From positions 248,001-312,000 of the forward strand of contig NZ_LT699728.1 of assembly GCF_900155395.1 (NCBI RefSeq): a stretch of DNA of 64,000 nucleotides, given 5' to 3'. Below, piece after piece: positions 26,684-35,856 of the stretch. The notes beneath the pieces are model-generated. The model was not told where the DNA came from and did not search any database. It saw only the letters and a program-made list of their open reading frames with translations. Source of the stretch: Merdibacter massiliensis. GTDB lineage: Bacteria; Bacillota_I; Bacilli_A; Erysipelotrichales; Erysipelotrichaceae. Within the stretch, counting starts at the first letter, position 1. Each line of letters starts with the position of its first letter. Made by a program: the position numbers and the translations under genes.

Positions 26684-27547
26684 TTATAATCTTTTTTCAA
26701 AGTTGCCGCTGATGCTCATTCCTTCGCTAAAGATGACAAAAGCATGTTCATCCAAAGTATAAATGATCTTTTTCAATTGATTTTCCTCATATTTGTTGAT
26801 TGCGCAAACCAAGATCAATGTTTCATCATCCGTATAGGCGCCGGCACCTTTCCAGTATGTAACCCCGCGGCCTGTTTCATACATGATGGCATACTGTACA
26901 TCGATATTTTTGGTAAAGATCATGGCTGTCATATTGATATTTTGATAATGGATATGATCACAGACACTGTACATGACAACCATATAGATAATAGAATAAA
27001 TTGCTGTTTGTACATTAAATAAAAGTGCACAGATACCAAACACGCCGATATTGATAATGATCGACAATTGTCCTACCGTAATTGGAAAATTCTTATTTGA
27101 AAGATAAAAACCGATGATATCGGTACCTCCGCAGCTGCCGCTTGCACGCAATGTGATTCCGACACCAAAACCGGAAAGGATCCCACCGATCAAACAAGAA
27201 GCCAGCACATCGTCCAAGATCGGTGTTTTGGGAATCATGACCAATGACATCACCAATGTCTGAATGATGATGCTCAAGATCGTTTTAAAGAAAAAACTGC
27301 GGGAAATAGAACGAAAAGCGAGCAGGAACAAAGGAATATTCAACAATAAATTGATGATACCTGCAATATCGAATTGACTGGCAAATGGTAAAAACGGCGA
27401 CAATAACGTACGAAGGATCTGCGCAATACCAACGATTCCAGCACTATAAAGACTGACTGGTACGATCAGTAAATTCACGCTGGCCGCAAATAAAGCACTG
27501 CCTAAGATCACATAGAGATATTGTTTCCAGCTGTCCAGTTTTTTCAT
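26684..27547 (-). CDS. YitT family membrane protein (DUF161 plus DUF2179)
   Basis: A 287-residue integral membrane protein. The start MKKLDSWKQY at 27547 has GGGGGAG at the right distance; longer in-frame starts lack a site. The N-terminal two-thirds contain about five membrane segments with glycine-rich GSALFAASVNLLIVP and LRASGSCGGTDIIGFYLS, typical of DUF161; the C-terminal domain (about 205-287) is the soluble DUF2179 with GRGVTYWKGAGAY. Function is unknown in this family, with roles in transport proposed. Divergent from the uracil-DNA glycosylase gene. Confidence 0.87.
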   Translation of the reverse strand: MKKLDSWKQYLYVILGSALFAASVNLLIVPVSLYSAGIVGIAQILRTLLSPFLPFASQFDIAGIINLLLNIPLFLLAFRSISRSFFFKTILSIIIQTLVMSLVMIPKTPILDDVLASCLIGGILSGFGVGITLRASGSCGGTDIIGFYLSNKNFPITVGQLSIIINIGVFGICALLFNVQTAIYSIIYMVVMYSVCDHIHYQNINMTAMIFTKNIDVQYAIMYETGRGVTYWKGAGAYTDDETLILVCAINKYEENQLKKIIYTLDEHAFVIFSEGMSISGNFEKRL

Positions 27548-27665
27548 AACACATACTCCCCCTAAACAAAAGGATTGTAGCATACTTTCTGCTTTGTGGA
27601 AAGGGATGTTTACCGAAAAGTAAAAAGCGAGTATAATGACTGCATATGAGAAAAGAGGAAATGAA

Positions 27666-28343
27666 ATGGTACATATTGGCAATGATTGGGACGATCTGTT
27701 AAAAGAAGAATTTCAAAAAACATATTACTTAAAATTGCGGCAATTTCTAGCCTATGAATATCGTCATACAACGGTTTATCCGGATATGTACGACATCTTC
27801 AACGCATTGAAATATACACCTTATGCGAAAGTGAAAGTGGTATTATTAGGACAAGATCCTTATCATGGAAAAGGTCAGGCACACGGCTTATGCTTTTCTG
27901 TACAAAAAGGCGTGGCGCCTCCGCCTTCTTTGCAGAACATCTATCAGGAATTACATCGCGATGTTGGTTTTATGATTCCCTCCCATGGCAATTTATCTTC
28001 TTGGACAAAACAAGGCGTGCTCTTACTGAACACCGTTTTGACCGTAAGGGCCAACCAGCCAAACTCCCATGCAAATAAAGGATGGGAACAGTTGACCGAT
28101 CGTATCATCACTTTGCTGGATCAAAAGAAAGAACCCCTTGTTTTCTTGTTATGGGGAAAAAATGCAAAAGCAAAACAAGCTCTGCTGCACAATCCTGATC
28201 ATTTAGTACTGACCACCTCTCATCCAAGTCCTTATTCGGTCCATTACGGATTTGACGGATGCGCACACTTCTCAAAGACAAATGCATATTTAAGAGAACA
28301 TGGCTTAGAAGAGATCCAATGGCAACTGCCGCTGCAGATATAA
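27666..28343 (+). CDS. ung: Uracil-DNA glycosylase (family 1)
   Basis: Removes uracil from DNA as the first step of base-excision repair. Start at 27666, preceded by AAGAGGAA. 225 residues, the normal length. Signature elements are VVLLGQDPYHGKGQAHGLCFSV (water-activating aspartate), PPSLQNIYQEL, LLLNTVLTV with the uracil-binding asparagine, and the DNA-insertion loop TSHPSPYSV. Promoter elements are weak in the short spacer to the divergent YitT gene. Confidence 0.95.
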   Translation: MVHIGNDWDDLLKEEFQKTYYLKLRQFLAYEYRHTTVYPDMYDIFNALKYTPYAKVKVVLLGQDPYHGKGQAHGLCFSVQKGVAPPPSLQNIYQELHRDVGFMIPSHGNLSSWTKQGVLLLNTVLTVRANQPNSHANKGWEQLTDRIITLLDQKKEPLVFLLWGKNAKAKQALLHNPDHLVLTTSHPSPYSVHYGFDGCAHFSKTNAYLREHGLEEIQWQLPLQI

Positions 28344-28371
28344 AAAAAGTTCACATCGTGAACTTTTTTAT
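28344..28371. terminator. Bidirectional terminator between ung and the ABC-F gene
   Basis: AAAAAGTTCAC-ATC-GTGAACTTTTT is a near-perfect hairpin with A/T runs on both sides, between convergent genes. Confidence 0.9.
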
Positions 28372-30119
28372 CGTTTTGTCAATGCATCGATCTGTGCTTT
28401 GCGCTCACTGAGTTCCATCCAGCGCTCCATCTTTGCTTCTAATTCCTGCTGCAATGCTTCCCGCTGCTTGGAAAGCATGTCTAAAGATTGAAAATCACTG
28501 GTTTCCCCCATTTGCTGATCAACCGCAGCCATTTGTTTTTCAATAGCATCGATCGTTTCTTCCATATGATTCAGTTCTTGTTTTTCCTTGCTTGACATCT
28601 TTGGAACCGCAGTTGTCTTTACATGTTCCTTTTTGCTTTCCGGACTTGTCTTCTGTGTCACAAAGTATTCTTGATTGGCACTGTAACCGCCGATATGGTG
28701 CATGATCTGTCCATTTTGGAAAATAAATAGTGCATCACAGATGCGGTCCAAAAAGTAACGATCATGTGATACGGTCACCACGATTCCTGGAAAAGTATCC
28801 ATATAATCTTCCAGGATCGCTAGAGTCGTAATATCCAAATCATTGGTCGGTTCATCCAATAATAAAACATTTGGCTTTTCCATCAATACTTTTAATAAAT
28901 ATAATCTTCGTTTTTCACCGCCAGAGAGAAACTTGATCGGCAGATACTGCATCGATCGGTCAAATAGAAAACGCTCCAACATCTGAGATGCATTGAGGAT
29001 CCCGTCTCCAGTATCCACGGCATCTCTTTGTTCCCGGATATAATCGATGACTCTTTGCTGCGGATCCATTTCTTCATGTCCCTGATGAAAGTAACCGATC
29101 CTTACCGTTTCTCCATAAATGACTTCTCCTTCATCCGGCTGCAATTCACCAGAGAGGATACGCAATAAGGTCGTTTTGCCGCAGCCATTCTGCCCGATGA
29201 TGCCGATACGGTCATGCCGTTTGAAAGGATAATTGAAATGTGCAAATAACAGATGATCGCCAAAGCTTTTTGCAATATTGCTACATTCGATCGTCTTTTT
29301 ACCTAAGCGCGCATTGGCAAATGACAATGCGATCTTTTCTTCCACTTCTTCATATTTCTGCTCACTCATCTTTTCGAAACGTTCCAGACGAGAGCGGCTT
29401 TTGGTCGTCCGCGCCTGTACGCCGGCCCGTACCCATTCTAATTCCTTTTTCAAGATCTGCTGCCGCTTTTGTTCTTTGGTCCGTGCCAACTCCAATCGTT
29501 TTTCTTTTTCTTCGATATACGTCGAATAATTGGCTTCATAAACATAAAGAGAGCCTTGGGACAGTTCAAACATGCGCTGACAGATGCGTTCCATAAAATA
29601 ACGGTCATGGGTGACCATAAAAACAGCAGCCGTACTCTTTTGTAAATATTGTTCCAGCCAGGCTATCATCTCAACATCCAAATGGTTGGTCGGCTCATCC
29701 AACAGCAAGAGATCACATGGCTGTAAGAGCGCTTTAGCCAATGCCACACGCTTTTTCTGGCCGCCGGAAAGATGTTTGCATATCAGTGAAAGATCTTTCA
29801 TTCCCAAACGTGTCAAGATACTCTTTGCTTCATATTCCGCAACATCTTTTCCATGCTGCAGCACTTCTTGCAAGATCGTAGCCTCATCGTCCAGAATTGG
29901 ATCCTGTTCCAACACGGATATGCGCAGATCGCGTTTTTTCAACAAGGTGCCATCATCGCACTGTTCTTTTCCGCTCAAGATTTTTAACAAGGTGCTTTTG
30001 CCGGTTCCATTGATTCCCACCAATGCGATCTTGTCCCTTTCTTCAATTGAAAAGCTCACATCCTGCAAGATTGATTTTAATGCATATTTTTTTGATACAT
30101 GTTCTGCACTGATCAACAT
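28368..30119 (-). CDS. ABC-F family ATP-binding protein (Uup-like)
   Basis: A 583-residue cytoplasmic protein with two ABC domains and no membrane segment. Walker A sites are GINGTGKST (about residue 36) and GQNGCGKTT (about 313); signature motifs are LSGGQKKR and LSGGEKRR; Walker B LLLLDEPTNHLD and VLLLDEPTNDLD. A charged linker follows the first domain, and a coiled C-terminal tail (about 520-583) with many Glu, Gln and Lys resembles Uup. ABC-F proteins act on ribosomes, and Uup-types have been linked to ribosome assembly and transposon excision. The start overlaps the upstream methyltransferase gene by seven bases. Confidence 0.9.
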   Translation of the reverse strand: MLISAEHVSKKYALKSILQDVSFSIEERDKIALVGINGTGKSTLLKILSGKEQCDDGTLLKKRDLRISVLEQDPILDDEATILQEVLQHGKDVAEYEAKSILTRLGMKDLSLICKHLSGGQKKRVALAKALLQPCDLLLLDEPTNHLDVEMIAWLEQYLQKSTAAVFMVTHDRYFMERICQRMFELSQGSLYVYEANYSTYIEEKEKRLELARTKEQKRQQILKKELEWVRAGVQARTTKSRSRLERFEKMSEQKYEEVEEKIALSFANARLGKKTIECSNIAKSFGDHLLFAHFNYPFKRHDRIGIIGQNGCGKTTLLRILSGELQPDEGEVIYGETVRIGYFHQGHEEMDPQQRVIDYIREQRDAVDTGDGILNASQMLERFLFDRSMQYLPIKFLSGGEKRRLYLLKVLMEKPNVLLLDEPTNDLDITTLAILEDYMDTFPGIVVTVSHDRYFLDRICDALFIFQNGQIMHHIGGYSANQEYFVTQKTSPESKKEHVKTTAVPKMSSKEKQELNHMEETIDAIEKQMAAVDQQMGETSDFQSLDMLSKQREALQQELEAKMERWMELSERKAQIDALTKR

Positions 30120-31450
30120 AATTTCACCTGCTCACTCATACGCATTCCTTTTGGATATCGATTTTTGATCCATGTTCCATCCCCTTTTCCATAGCCTAAT
30201 GGAAAGCCTTCATAACGCATGCATAAAAAGCCTTTTGCCTCTGCCATGATCGGATGTCCCTTTAAAAACTGTTCGCATTTCGCTATATCCATATCATAAG
30301 TATGACGCAATCCTTCCTGGTGGATCGACGCCATATAAAAGTGCTGATGCGGTTCGAACCGTTTTTTTACGATTTCTCCACACAATATTCCTTGTCTGAT
30401 CACATTCAGCTTCCCTAATGATAGAAACGGCTGCCTTCGTGCAAATACTTTTTCTTTCTGCTGTAACAGATAAGGATCCTGCTGTGTCAATTGATCTTTG
30501 AAAAAATGAAGTGCCAGAGGATCGATCGTTGACGATTTCATTGTTTTGATCGATGTTCGCTGCTGATCCCCTCGTTTTTGCAGTTTGGCGATAAAATGGC
30601 CTTCCCCTCCATCCATTGGAAAGATACGGCGGACCTTTGCTGCATCGATTCCGCAACCTGAAAAACCGATCCTGCCAAAAGAAACACCGCAGTCGATCAA
30701 TTCCATATCTGGAAATTCTTGTAAAAATGCCGCAATGGTTTCTTCATTTTCTTCCTTTGCATATGTACATGTCGAATAGACCATGATCCCGCCCGGCCGC
30801 AACGTCTCATAGGCACTGCGCAGGATCTCTCTTTGCCGCTGTGCACAAAACGCCACTTGTTCTTCGCTCCAATCTTCGATTGCCTGCTCATGCTTTTTAA
30901 ACATTCCTTCTCCGCTGCAAGGTGCATCGACCAATACTTTATCGAAACATGCCGGTAAAGCGGCTGCGATCTTTTGCGGACGTTCATTGGTGATGGCATA
31001 TTCACTAAAACCTAATCGTTCCATATTGGACAAAAGGATCATCGCACGTTTAAATTCAATTTCATTGCTTAATAAAAAGCCGGTATGACGGAGTTTGGAA
31101 GCAATCTGAGTACTTTTTCCGCCAGGTGCTGCACACAGATCCAAGATCCATTCTCCTTCTTGCACATCCAATACTTCCACTGCACTGCTGGCACTAGGTT
31201 CCTGCAGATAAAACACACCGGAAAGATGCAATGGATGATTACCGATATGTTCTTCTTTGATATAGAAGGATTGGGGACAGATCACACTAGGCGTGCATTC
31301 CCATGGCGAGATCGAAAGAAAATGTTCAATGCTGCAGCGTGTTTCATTGATACGCAATCCGCGAAACCGCGGCTGCTGCAAAGATTCTACATAGGCATCA
31401 TATTCGTCCTTCAAATACAGTTTCATCCGGTTCAAAAAAGCCTCTTTCAT
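30113..31450 (-). CDS. RsmF-like RNA 5-methylcytosine methyltransferase (NOL1/NOP2/Sun family)
   Basis: A 445-residue rRNA cytosine-C5 methyltransferase. The SAM-binding site is LCAAPGGKSTQIAS (about 107); the two catalytic cysteines are in DAPCSGEGMFKK (about 175) and YSTCTYAKEENE (about 227). The C-terminal 150 residues, with FFKDQL and KGFLCMRYEGFPLGYGKG, match the RNA-binding extension of RsmF-type enzymes rather than the NusB domain of RsmB. Coupled to the ABC-F gene downstream by a seven-base overlap. The exact rRNA position modified cannot be told. Confidence 0.9.
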   Translation of the reverse strand: MKEAFLNRMKLYLKDEYDAYVESLQQPRFRGLRINETRCSIEHFLSISPWECTPSVICPQSFYIKEEHIGNHPLHLSGVFYLQEPSASSAVEVLDVQEGEWILDLCAAPGGKSTQIASKLRHTGFLLSNEIEFKRAMILLSNMERLGFSEYAITNERPQKIAAALPACFDKVLVDAPCSGEGMFKKHEQAIEDWSEEQVAFCAQRQREILRSAYETLRPGGIMVYSTCTYAKEENEETIAAFLQEFPDMELIDCGVSFGRIGFSGCGIDAAKVRRIFPMDGGEGHFIAKLQKRGDQQRTSIKTMKSSTIDPLALHFFKDQLTQQDPYLLQQKEKVFARRQPFLSLGKLNVIRQGILCGEIVKKRFEPHQHFYMASIHQEGLRHTYDMDIAKCEQFLKGHPIMAEAKGFLCMRYEGFPLGYGKGDGTWIKNRYPKGMRMSEQVKLC

Positions 31451-31480
31451 CGTATTCTCCTCTCTGCAAAAGAACAGGGC

Positions 31481-32038
31481 TTATTCACCCCGTTCCTCTC
31501 CTTTTTTATCTTTTGCCAGATTCACGATCTTCTTTGCTACCATTCTGGAAGCAAAAGCAAGTGTGATCAATCGAATCGGTACATTATCACCATGAAAATT
31601 CATCAGGTATTCACTGACTTTGCCTTCTTGCTTCTCCAAAACCTGTGTTGCAATCATCTGCAGAGCATTTTCCTGTTCATCACAAAATAAATTGAAAGCG
31701 CCTTTCGGTCCCAGTTGTGCGATCTGAAAGTCAATACCGTCTTTTACTTGAGAAATTGTTAATACTTGTTTCATCAAAGTGATTGCCAGCAAATAAGCAA
31801 TATGTTCTCTATTATAACGTTTTTTCACTGGTTTTGGTATCAGTTCCATCTTCACATAATTATTGATCATTGAATTGGTGATGATCACATCTTCTTCATC
31901 AAACAAATTTTTCAAATACTGTTTGACCAGTGTGATCAACTGATCCATATAAATATCAAACGTTGGCAGATCTTCCCAGCGGGGTAAACGATAGGCAATC
32001 ATTTGCTGACAAAATTCCTTCAGCTTCTCATTCTCCAT
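31481..32038 (-). CDS. DUF1836 domain protein
   Basis: A 185-residue protein. The start MENEKLKEF at 32038 follows AAGGAGAGG. RLPRWEDLPTFDIYMDQLI and the segment TNSMINNYVKMELIPKPVKKRY are typical of DUF1836, a MerR-like helix-turn-helix group. IAYLLAITLMKQVLTISQV continues the domain. These proteins are presumed regulators but their targets are unknown. The gene ends about 30 bases before the methyltransferase start, so read-through is possible. Confidence 0.8.
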   Translation of the reverse strand: MENEKLKEFCQQMIAYRLPRWEDLPTFDIYMDQLITLVKQYLKNLFDEEDVIITNSMINNYVKMELIPKPVKKRYNREHIAYLLAITLMKQVLTISQVKDGIDFQIAQLGPKGAFNLFCDEQENALQMIATQVLEKQEGKVSEYLMNFHGDNVPIRLITLAFASRMVAKKIVNLAKDKKGEERGE

Positions 32039-32145
32039 TCCCAAAAAACCTCTCCTTCTGTGACATCTCGTTTTAATTATTATATTCTCATACTCAGTAT
32101 TCGTCAATAATCGTTTAAATTACTAATAATTGTGATGAAACAGCA

Positions 32146-32171
32146 ATAAAAAAGCTTCCTAAGAAGCTTTT
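32146..32171. terminator. Terminator after nagA
   Basis: AAAAAGCTTC-CTAA-GAAGCTTTTT, a ten-base perfect stem with T and A runs on either side. It lies just after the nagA stop on the minus strand. Confidence 0.88.
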
Positions 32172-32183
32172 TAAATACTTTGA

Positions 32184-33323
32184 TTAAAACGCCTTTTGAC
32201 CTCTTACGTATGTCATCTCTACAGAATAGTCATCATTCAATACAACGATATCTGCATCACAACCTACACGGATCGCACCTTTGCGATTGTCGATGCCCAG
32301 CAGACGTGCAGGGTTCAATGTACATGAATTGATGGCATAGTCCCAAGGTACTTGTGCTTTTTCAACTAAAACACGCAGTCCTTCATTTACTTTCAATGTA
32401 GATCCTGCCAAGCCCTTTGTGCTGGTCAAATGCGCACTGCCATCTGGATACAGTTCGATTTCATTTCCGCCAAAGAGAACCTTTGTACCGACTGGCAAAC
32501 CTTTTACCATCAATGCATCTGTTATCATGATCGTATAGTCGCGTCCTTTTGACATGAACAATGTATTTAATGAATTAACGTTTGAGTGATTTCCATCACA
32601 AATAACTTCTCCATATGTATCACGGAAACGCATAGCTGCACCGATCAAACCTGGATTACGATGATGGAATGGCGTCATACCATTAAAGATATGTGTCATG
32701 CTTCTTGCACCATTGGCAATAGCCATTTGTGCTTGTTCAAATGTTGCCCCGGAATGTCCAATGCTGACAATCACTCCGTGTTGTGCTAAATAACGAGTCA
32801 ATGTGAAATCATCATCATGTTCTGTTGCCATCGTTATGATCTTGATCAATCCGTTTGCTGCTTTCTGATAACGTTCAAATTGTTCGATCGTACCCTTTAC
32901 ACAGTATTGTTCCGGCTGTGCACCTTTGTATTTTTGATCCAAATACGGTCCTTCAAAATGAATACCCAGGATCTCTGCTCCTTCATAACCTTCATCAACG
33001 ACTTTTGCAACATTGGCAACTGCTTTTGTCAATACTTCTTCACTTTGCGTAATCGTTGTTGGCAGGATGCCGGTGACTCCTTCCTGCGGAATGTTCTTCA
33101 TCCATTTACGCAAACCTTCTTCGTTTGCATCATTGGTATCAAATCCATATGCTCCATGTGTATGAATATCAATGAATCCAGGTACAACACGTTTCTCTCC
33201 ATAATCTTCATCTGGTGTTTTTTCCCCATAAGGTAAAATTGCCGTAATCTTTCCATCTTCTACTTCAACCTGTGCCTCCAGCCAATTGCCAAGAACCCAG
33301 ACCTTTTTACTTTGAATGATCAT
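32184..33323 (-). CDS. nagA: N-acetylglucosamine-6-phosphate deacetylase
   Basis: Removes acetate from GlcNAc-6-phosphate in amino-sugar recycling and catabolism. 379 residues, the usual length. Metal and substrate motifs: GFIDIHTHGAYGFD, HFEGPYLD, SIGHSGATFEQA, HIFNGMTPFHHRNPG and the catalytic aspartate in MITDALMV. No nagB or GlcNAc PTS gene adjoins it here; it is transcribed alone, followed by a terminator. GGGAGGTAATT precedes the start. Confidence 0.94.
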   Translation of the reverse strand: MIIQSKKVWVLGNWLEAQVEVEDGKITAILPYGEKTPDEDYGEKRVVPGFIDIHTHGAYGFDTNDANEEGLRKWMKNIPQEGVTGILPTTITQSEEVLTKAVANVAKVVDEGYEGAEILGIHFEGPYLDQKYKGAQPEQYCVKGTIEQFERYQKAANGLIKIITMATEHDDDFTLTRYLAQHGVIVSIGHSGATFEQAQMAIANGARSMTHIFNGMTPFHHRNPGLIGAAMRFRDTYGEVICDGNHSNVNSLNTLFMSKGRDYTIMITDALMVKGLPVGTKVLFGGNEIELYPDGSAHLTSTKGLAGSTLKVNEGLRVLVEKAQVPWDYAINSCTLNPARLLGIDNRKGAIRVGCDADIVVLNDDYSVEMTYVRGQKAF

Positions 33324-33459
33324 ATAGAATTACCTCCCGTATCAATAAATGATCTCTTTACTCTTATTATACTCCCTTTTTGGTAGATGCCAAAGGAAAC
33401 GCTTTCTGTCTATCAAATAATGCAAACATTCTGGTGAAAAATCCAAATGATATCGATTC

Positions 33460-33975
33460 CTATTTTAACTTTGATAAAATGAAATCTAATTTTTTGGCCG
33501 CTTCATATGCCCCTATTCTTTCTTTTTCAACTAGCCAAGATTGCAGAAAACCGCTGATGCCTTCTGCTAAAAAAGAAACCGTTAAAGGATCCAGATTCTT
33601 TGCCTCCTTATAAAACAGCATTTTAAATGCCTGTTTTACATGTGTTTGTTGCAGAAAAGAGGATCGTAAATAAAAAGATCGATCTTCTTTTGCCCATTCA
33701 AATAATACAAATGTTTTAGGGAGCAGCTTTTGATTTAATGGATCTTGTTGAAACTGAGTGACTCTTTTTTTCAAATCATCTAAAATTTGAGCATATAAGT
33801 CTTCATAAGCTTCTTCCATTGATGAAAAATGCAGATAAAAAGTTCCACGCGTAATTGATAGATCCTGACATAACTCTTTGATGGATGGCGGGATTCCCTC
33901 TTTCATGATTGTATCATGCAATTGTTTCAAGATCTTTTGATGCGTCTCAATCGAACACTGATATGTTTTTTTCAC
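33460..33975 (-). CDS. TetR family regulator
   Basis: A 171-residue regulator. The start is taken as the GTG at 33973-33975 (VKKTYQCS) because AAGGGAG lies nine bases upstream; longer in-frame ATG starts would add a hydrophobic segment foreign to the family. The N-terminal helix-turn-helix is IKELCQDLSITRGTFYLHFSS, followed by the usual EEAYEDLYAQIL. The C-terminal ligand domain is not specific. It resembles the TetR group with a C-terminal helical domain near PF14278, common in Firmicutes. The target is unknown. Confidence 0.82.
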   Translation of the reverse strand: MKKTYQCSIETHQKILKQLHDTIMKEGIPPSIKELCQDLSITRGTFYLHFSSMEEAYEDLYAQILDDLKKRVTQFQQDPLNQKLLPKTFVLFEWAKEDRSFYLRSSFLQQTHVKQAFKMLFYKEAKNLDPLTVSFLAEGISGFLQSWLVEKERIGAYEAAKKLDFILSKLK

Positions 33976-34044
33976 AGCTCTGTTCTCCCTTCTTTCACCT
34001 ATTATAACGAATGTATTCACAAATGACAACGCATGGAATAAACA

Positions 34045-34086
34045 GTAAAACCAACAGCATCTGTAGGAACAGGCTGTTGATTTTAC
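34045..34086. repeat. Inverted repeat in front of tRNA-Thr
   Basis: GTAAAACCAACAG pairs with CTGTTGATTTTAC at 12 of 13 positions across a 16-base loop. It is not followed by a T run on either strand, so it is not a standard terminator. Confidence 0.6.
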
Positions 34087-34102
34087 CAGCATCTATGATT
34101 TT

Positions 34103-34147
34103 CACTCTTGAAAAATCCAATAAAACACTCTTGAAAATCCAATAAAA
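34103..34147. repeat. Two tandem copies of a 22-23 base unit
   Basis: CACTCTTGAAAAATCCAATA plus AAA is followed at once by CACTCTTGAAAATCCAATAA plus AA. The copies differ by one A. They lie just upstream of the tRNA promoter. Confidence 0.75.
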
Positions 34148-34152
34148 AAGAT

Positions 34153-34180
34153 TTGCTTCTTTTAAAATTTGAGGTATAAT
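34153..34180 (+). promoter_or_regulatory. Promoter of tRNA-Thr
   Basis: TTGCTT, a 16-base gap and a perfect TATAAT end 19 bases before the tRNA. Confidence 0.7.
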
Positions 34181-34199
34181 ATATACGTTCATGACTTAT

Positions 34200-34275
34200 G
34201 CCGACTTAGCACAGCTGGTAGTGCAACGCACTCGTAACGCGTAGGTCGGGGGTTCGAGTCCCTTAGTCGGCACCA
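34200..34275 (+). tRNA. tRNA-Thr (anticodon CGT)
   Basis: A complete cloverleaf: acceptor stem GCCGACT/AGTCGGC, D-loop with AGCTGGTAGTGCA, anticodon loop CTCGTAA with CGT at the anticodon, T-loop GGTTCGAGTCC, and an encoded CCA. The last anticodon-stem pair is an A-C mismatch. CGT reads the threonine codon ACG. Confidence 0.95.
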
Positions 34276-34287
34276 TCTAAAAAAGGA

Positions 34288-34320
34288 AAGAAGCAAGTAC
34301 AGGTACCTGCTTCTTTTTTT
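34288..34320 (+). terminator. Terminator after tRNA-Thr
   Basis: GAAGCAAGTAC and GTACCTGCTTC form a stem broken by one mismatch and are followed by seven T. Confidence 0.88.
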
Positions 34321-34397
34321 GCATGATTTTGTGCATTGTGCAATAATAGGAAGCTTGATTTTCAGCTTCCTATCTAATGGATACAACCGCAAGCGAT

Positions 34398-35639
34398 TCA
34401 TTCATTTGTTTCTTCTTCATTGTGTTGCAGCATTCGACGTTTGCGGATCGTATAGGCTTTCTGTGAAGCATGGTAAAGAAGATGACTGACCGGAAGATCA
34501 AACTCGCCAATAAATTCATTGATATGCGGATGAAAATTGGCTTTGAATTTGGTCAATCCATCTTGCAGGCTTCCTTCGATGCCGCCCATATTGTAGTAAT
34601 CACATCCGCTTTCAAATCCCCATTCCATACAGGCAGTGAAAACAGCATAGGATGGCATATAACGCTTAAATCGCTCATCCATACCAGCATACAGCAGTTC
34701 AGCAGTATGCCCATATTTGATGCATAAACCACCCGCAATGGTAATTTCTTCTCCATTTTTTTCTAACAATTCTTTTAGCTCGCTCACTTCTCGCGTATAG
34801 GAACTGTGTTGTTCTTCCAACGTAAAACGTTTTTTCTTTGCATTTTCGGGACAAGCGGCGAGCTCCTGTTCATTGGCATTCAATTTTTGCACACTTTCTT
34901 CGTATAGCTTACGAACCGGCAAAACAGCTAAACAGATGATCGAATCATTGGGATATGCTTCCAGTAACTTTTTGAAATATTCCTGATCACGTAAAGAAAT
35001 CCCTTTTCGTTCTTCTGTACAATGCAGCACTTGGGCAAAGCGTGCAACCGCTTCTTCACCGCATAAACGGATCTGTACATGTTTCTTTTCGGCAATTGAC
35101 AAACCTTTGCGAGCATGTTTAGAAAATAATTCGCGAATATTTTCTTCTTTATACACATTTGCCTGAAAGCGAGGTTGAATGCTGTCTTTGATCGAGAGTG
35201 AAAGTCCCTGGTGGATGGCTCCCGCTTCTTTCATATTTTCCAAGATCTGCGCGATCTCTTCATGAACTTGTGCCTCTTCTTTCTCTTCTAGCAAATAATC
35301 ACGGTAATGGATGCCCGGATCCATTTTGATGAATAAGCAATGATGCTTTTTTGCCCACCGCTGCAAATGCTTCATAAAAAAGCAGACCAATTCTTTATTT
35401 TGATAATCCATGACGGGACCTCTAGGTATATAGAACATCGTAAAATGCAATGGCAATCGTTTGATCAAAACCAAAGCACTTGCCACCAAGTGATCTCCCT
35501 CTTTTACAGCTACGATCGCATGATCCCAATTTTCTTTGACTTTTGCCCAGCTTGCAGACTGCAAAAGATTACACATCGCGTTTGTTTGCACAAATGCATC
35601 ATGTTGGCCAGGATCTACTTGTTCTAGAAAGCAATACAT
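34398..35639 (-). CDS. FemX/FemAB-like peptidoglycan bridge aminoacyltransferase
   Basis: A 413-residue tRNA-dependent transferase that adds amino acids to the stem-peptide side chain of lipid II. The ATG at 35639 has GGAAGGAG eight bases before it; the ATG at 35645 is too close. Family marks are SASWAKVKENWDH at the N-terminus, YIPRGPVMDYQN, FIKMDPGI, a charged coiled segment around 235-300, as in the FemA/FemX helical arm, and YNMGGIEGSLQDGLTKFKANFHP near the end. The amino acid used cannot be read from sequence. It faces a tRNA-Thr gene on the other strand, which may be chance. Confidence 0.9.
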   Translation of the reverse strand: MYCFLEQVDPGQHDAFVQTNAMCNLLQSASWAKVKENWDHAIVAVKEGDHLVASALVLIKRLPLHFTMFYIPRGPVMDYQNKELVCFFMKHLQRWAKKHHCLFIKMDPGIHYRDYLLEEKEEAQVHEEIAQILENMKEAGAIHQGLSLSIKDSIQPRFQANVYKEENIRELFSKHARKGLSIAEKKHVQIRLCGEEAVARFAQVLHCTEERKGISLRDQEYFKKLLEAYPNDSIICLAVLPVRKLYEESVQKLNANEQELAACPENAKKKRFTLEEQHSSYTREVSELKELLEKNGEEITIAGGLCIKYGHTAELLYAGMDERFKRYMPSYAVFTACMEWGFESGCDYYNMGGIEGSLQDGLTKFKANFHPHINEFIGEFDLPVSHLLYHASQKAYTIRKRRMLQHNEEETNE

Positions 35640-35810
35640 CTGCATAACTCCTTCCGCCTTGTTTATTCGTCTTTTTGATAAACGAATCTTTTCAGCTGCT
35701 GATTTTTCATCAGCATTATCAGCAAGCAGTATTATATCATTGTCTCACCAATAATCCAACAAGGTCATCTGACTTCTTTTATGATTCAGAACTTTTTCAT
35801 TCTGCAACAT

Positions 35811-35843
35811 AAAAAGAAGGAAATCTTTTTTCAGATATCCTTC
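35811..35843 (-). terminator. Terminator after the PfkB kinase gene
   Basis: On the minus strand GAAGGATATCT and AGATTTCCTTC form a stem with one bulge, followed by TTTTTATG. It lies directly after the kinase stop. Confidence 0.75.
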
Positions 35844-35856
35844 GCTCTTTGCTCAC

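Noticed and set aside
31085-31690. 201-codon plus-strand frame opposite the RNA methyltransferase
   Set aside because: It is antisense to well-supported RsmF-like and DUF1836 genes and has no RBS or family features.
34103-34147. CRISPR-like repeat
   Set aside because: Only two directly abutting copies without spacers; no cas genes anywhere in the window.
34200-35639. Functional operon of tRNA-Thr and femX
   Set aside because: They lie on opposite strands with terminators between them; any link is speculative and is kept only as a low-interest note.
35640-35810. T-box or other riboswitch upstream of the FemX-like gene
   Set aside because: Small hairpins exist but there is no T-box sequence (GGGTGGTACCGCG) or other conserved riboswitch core.
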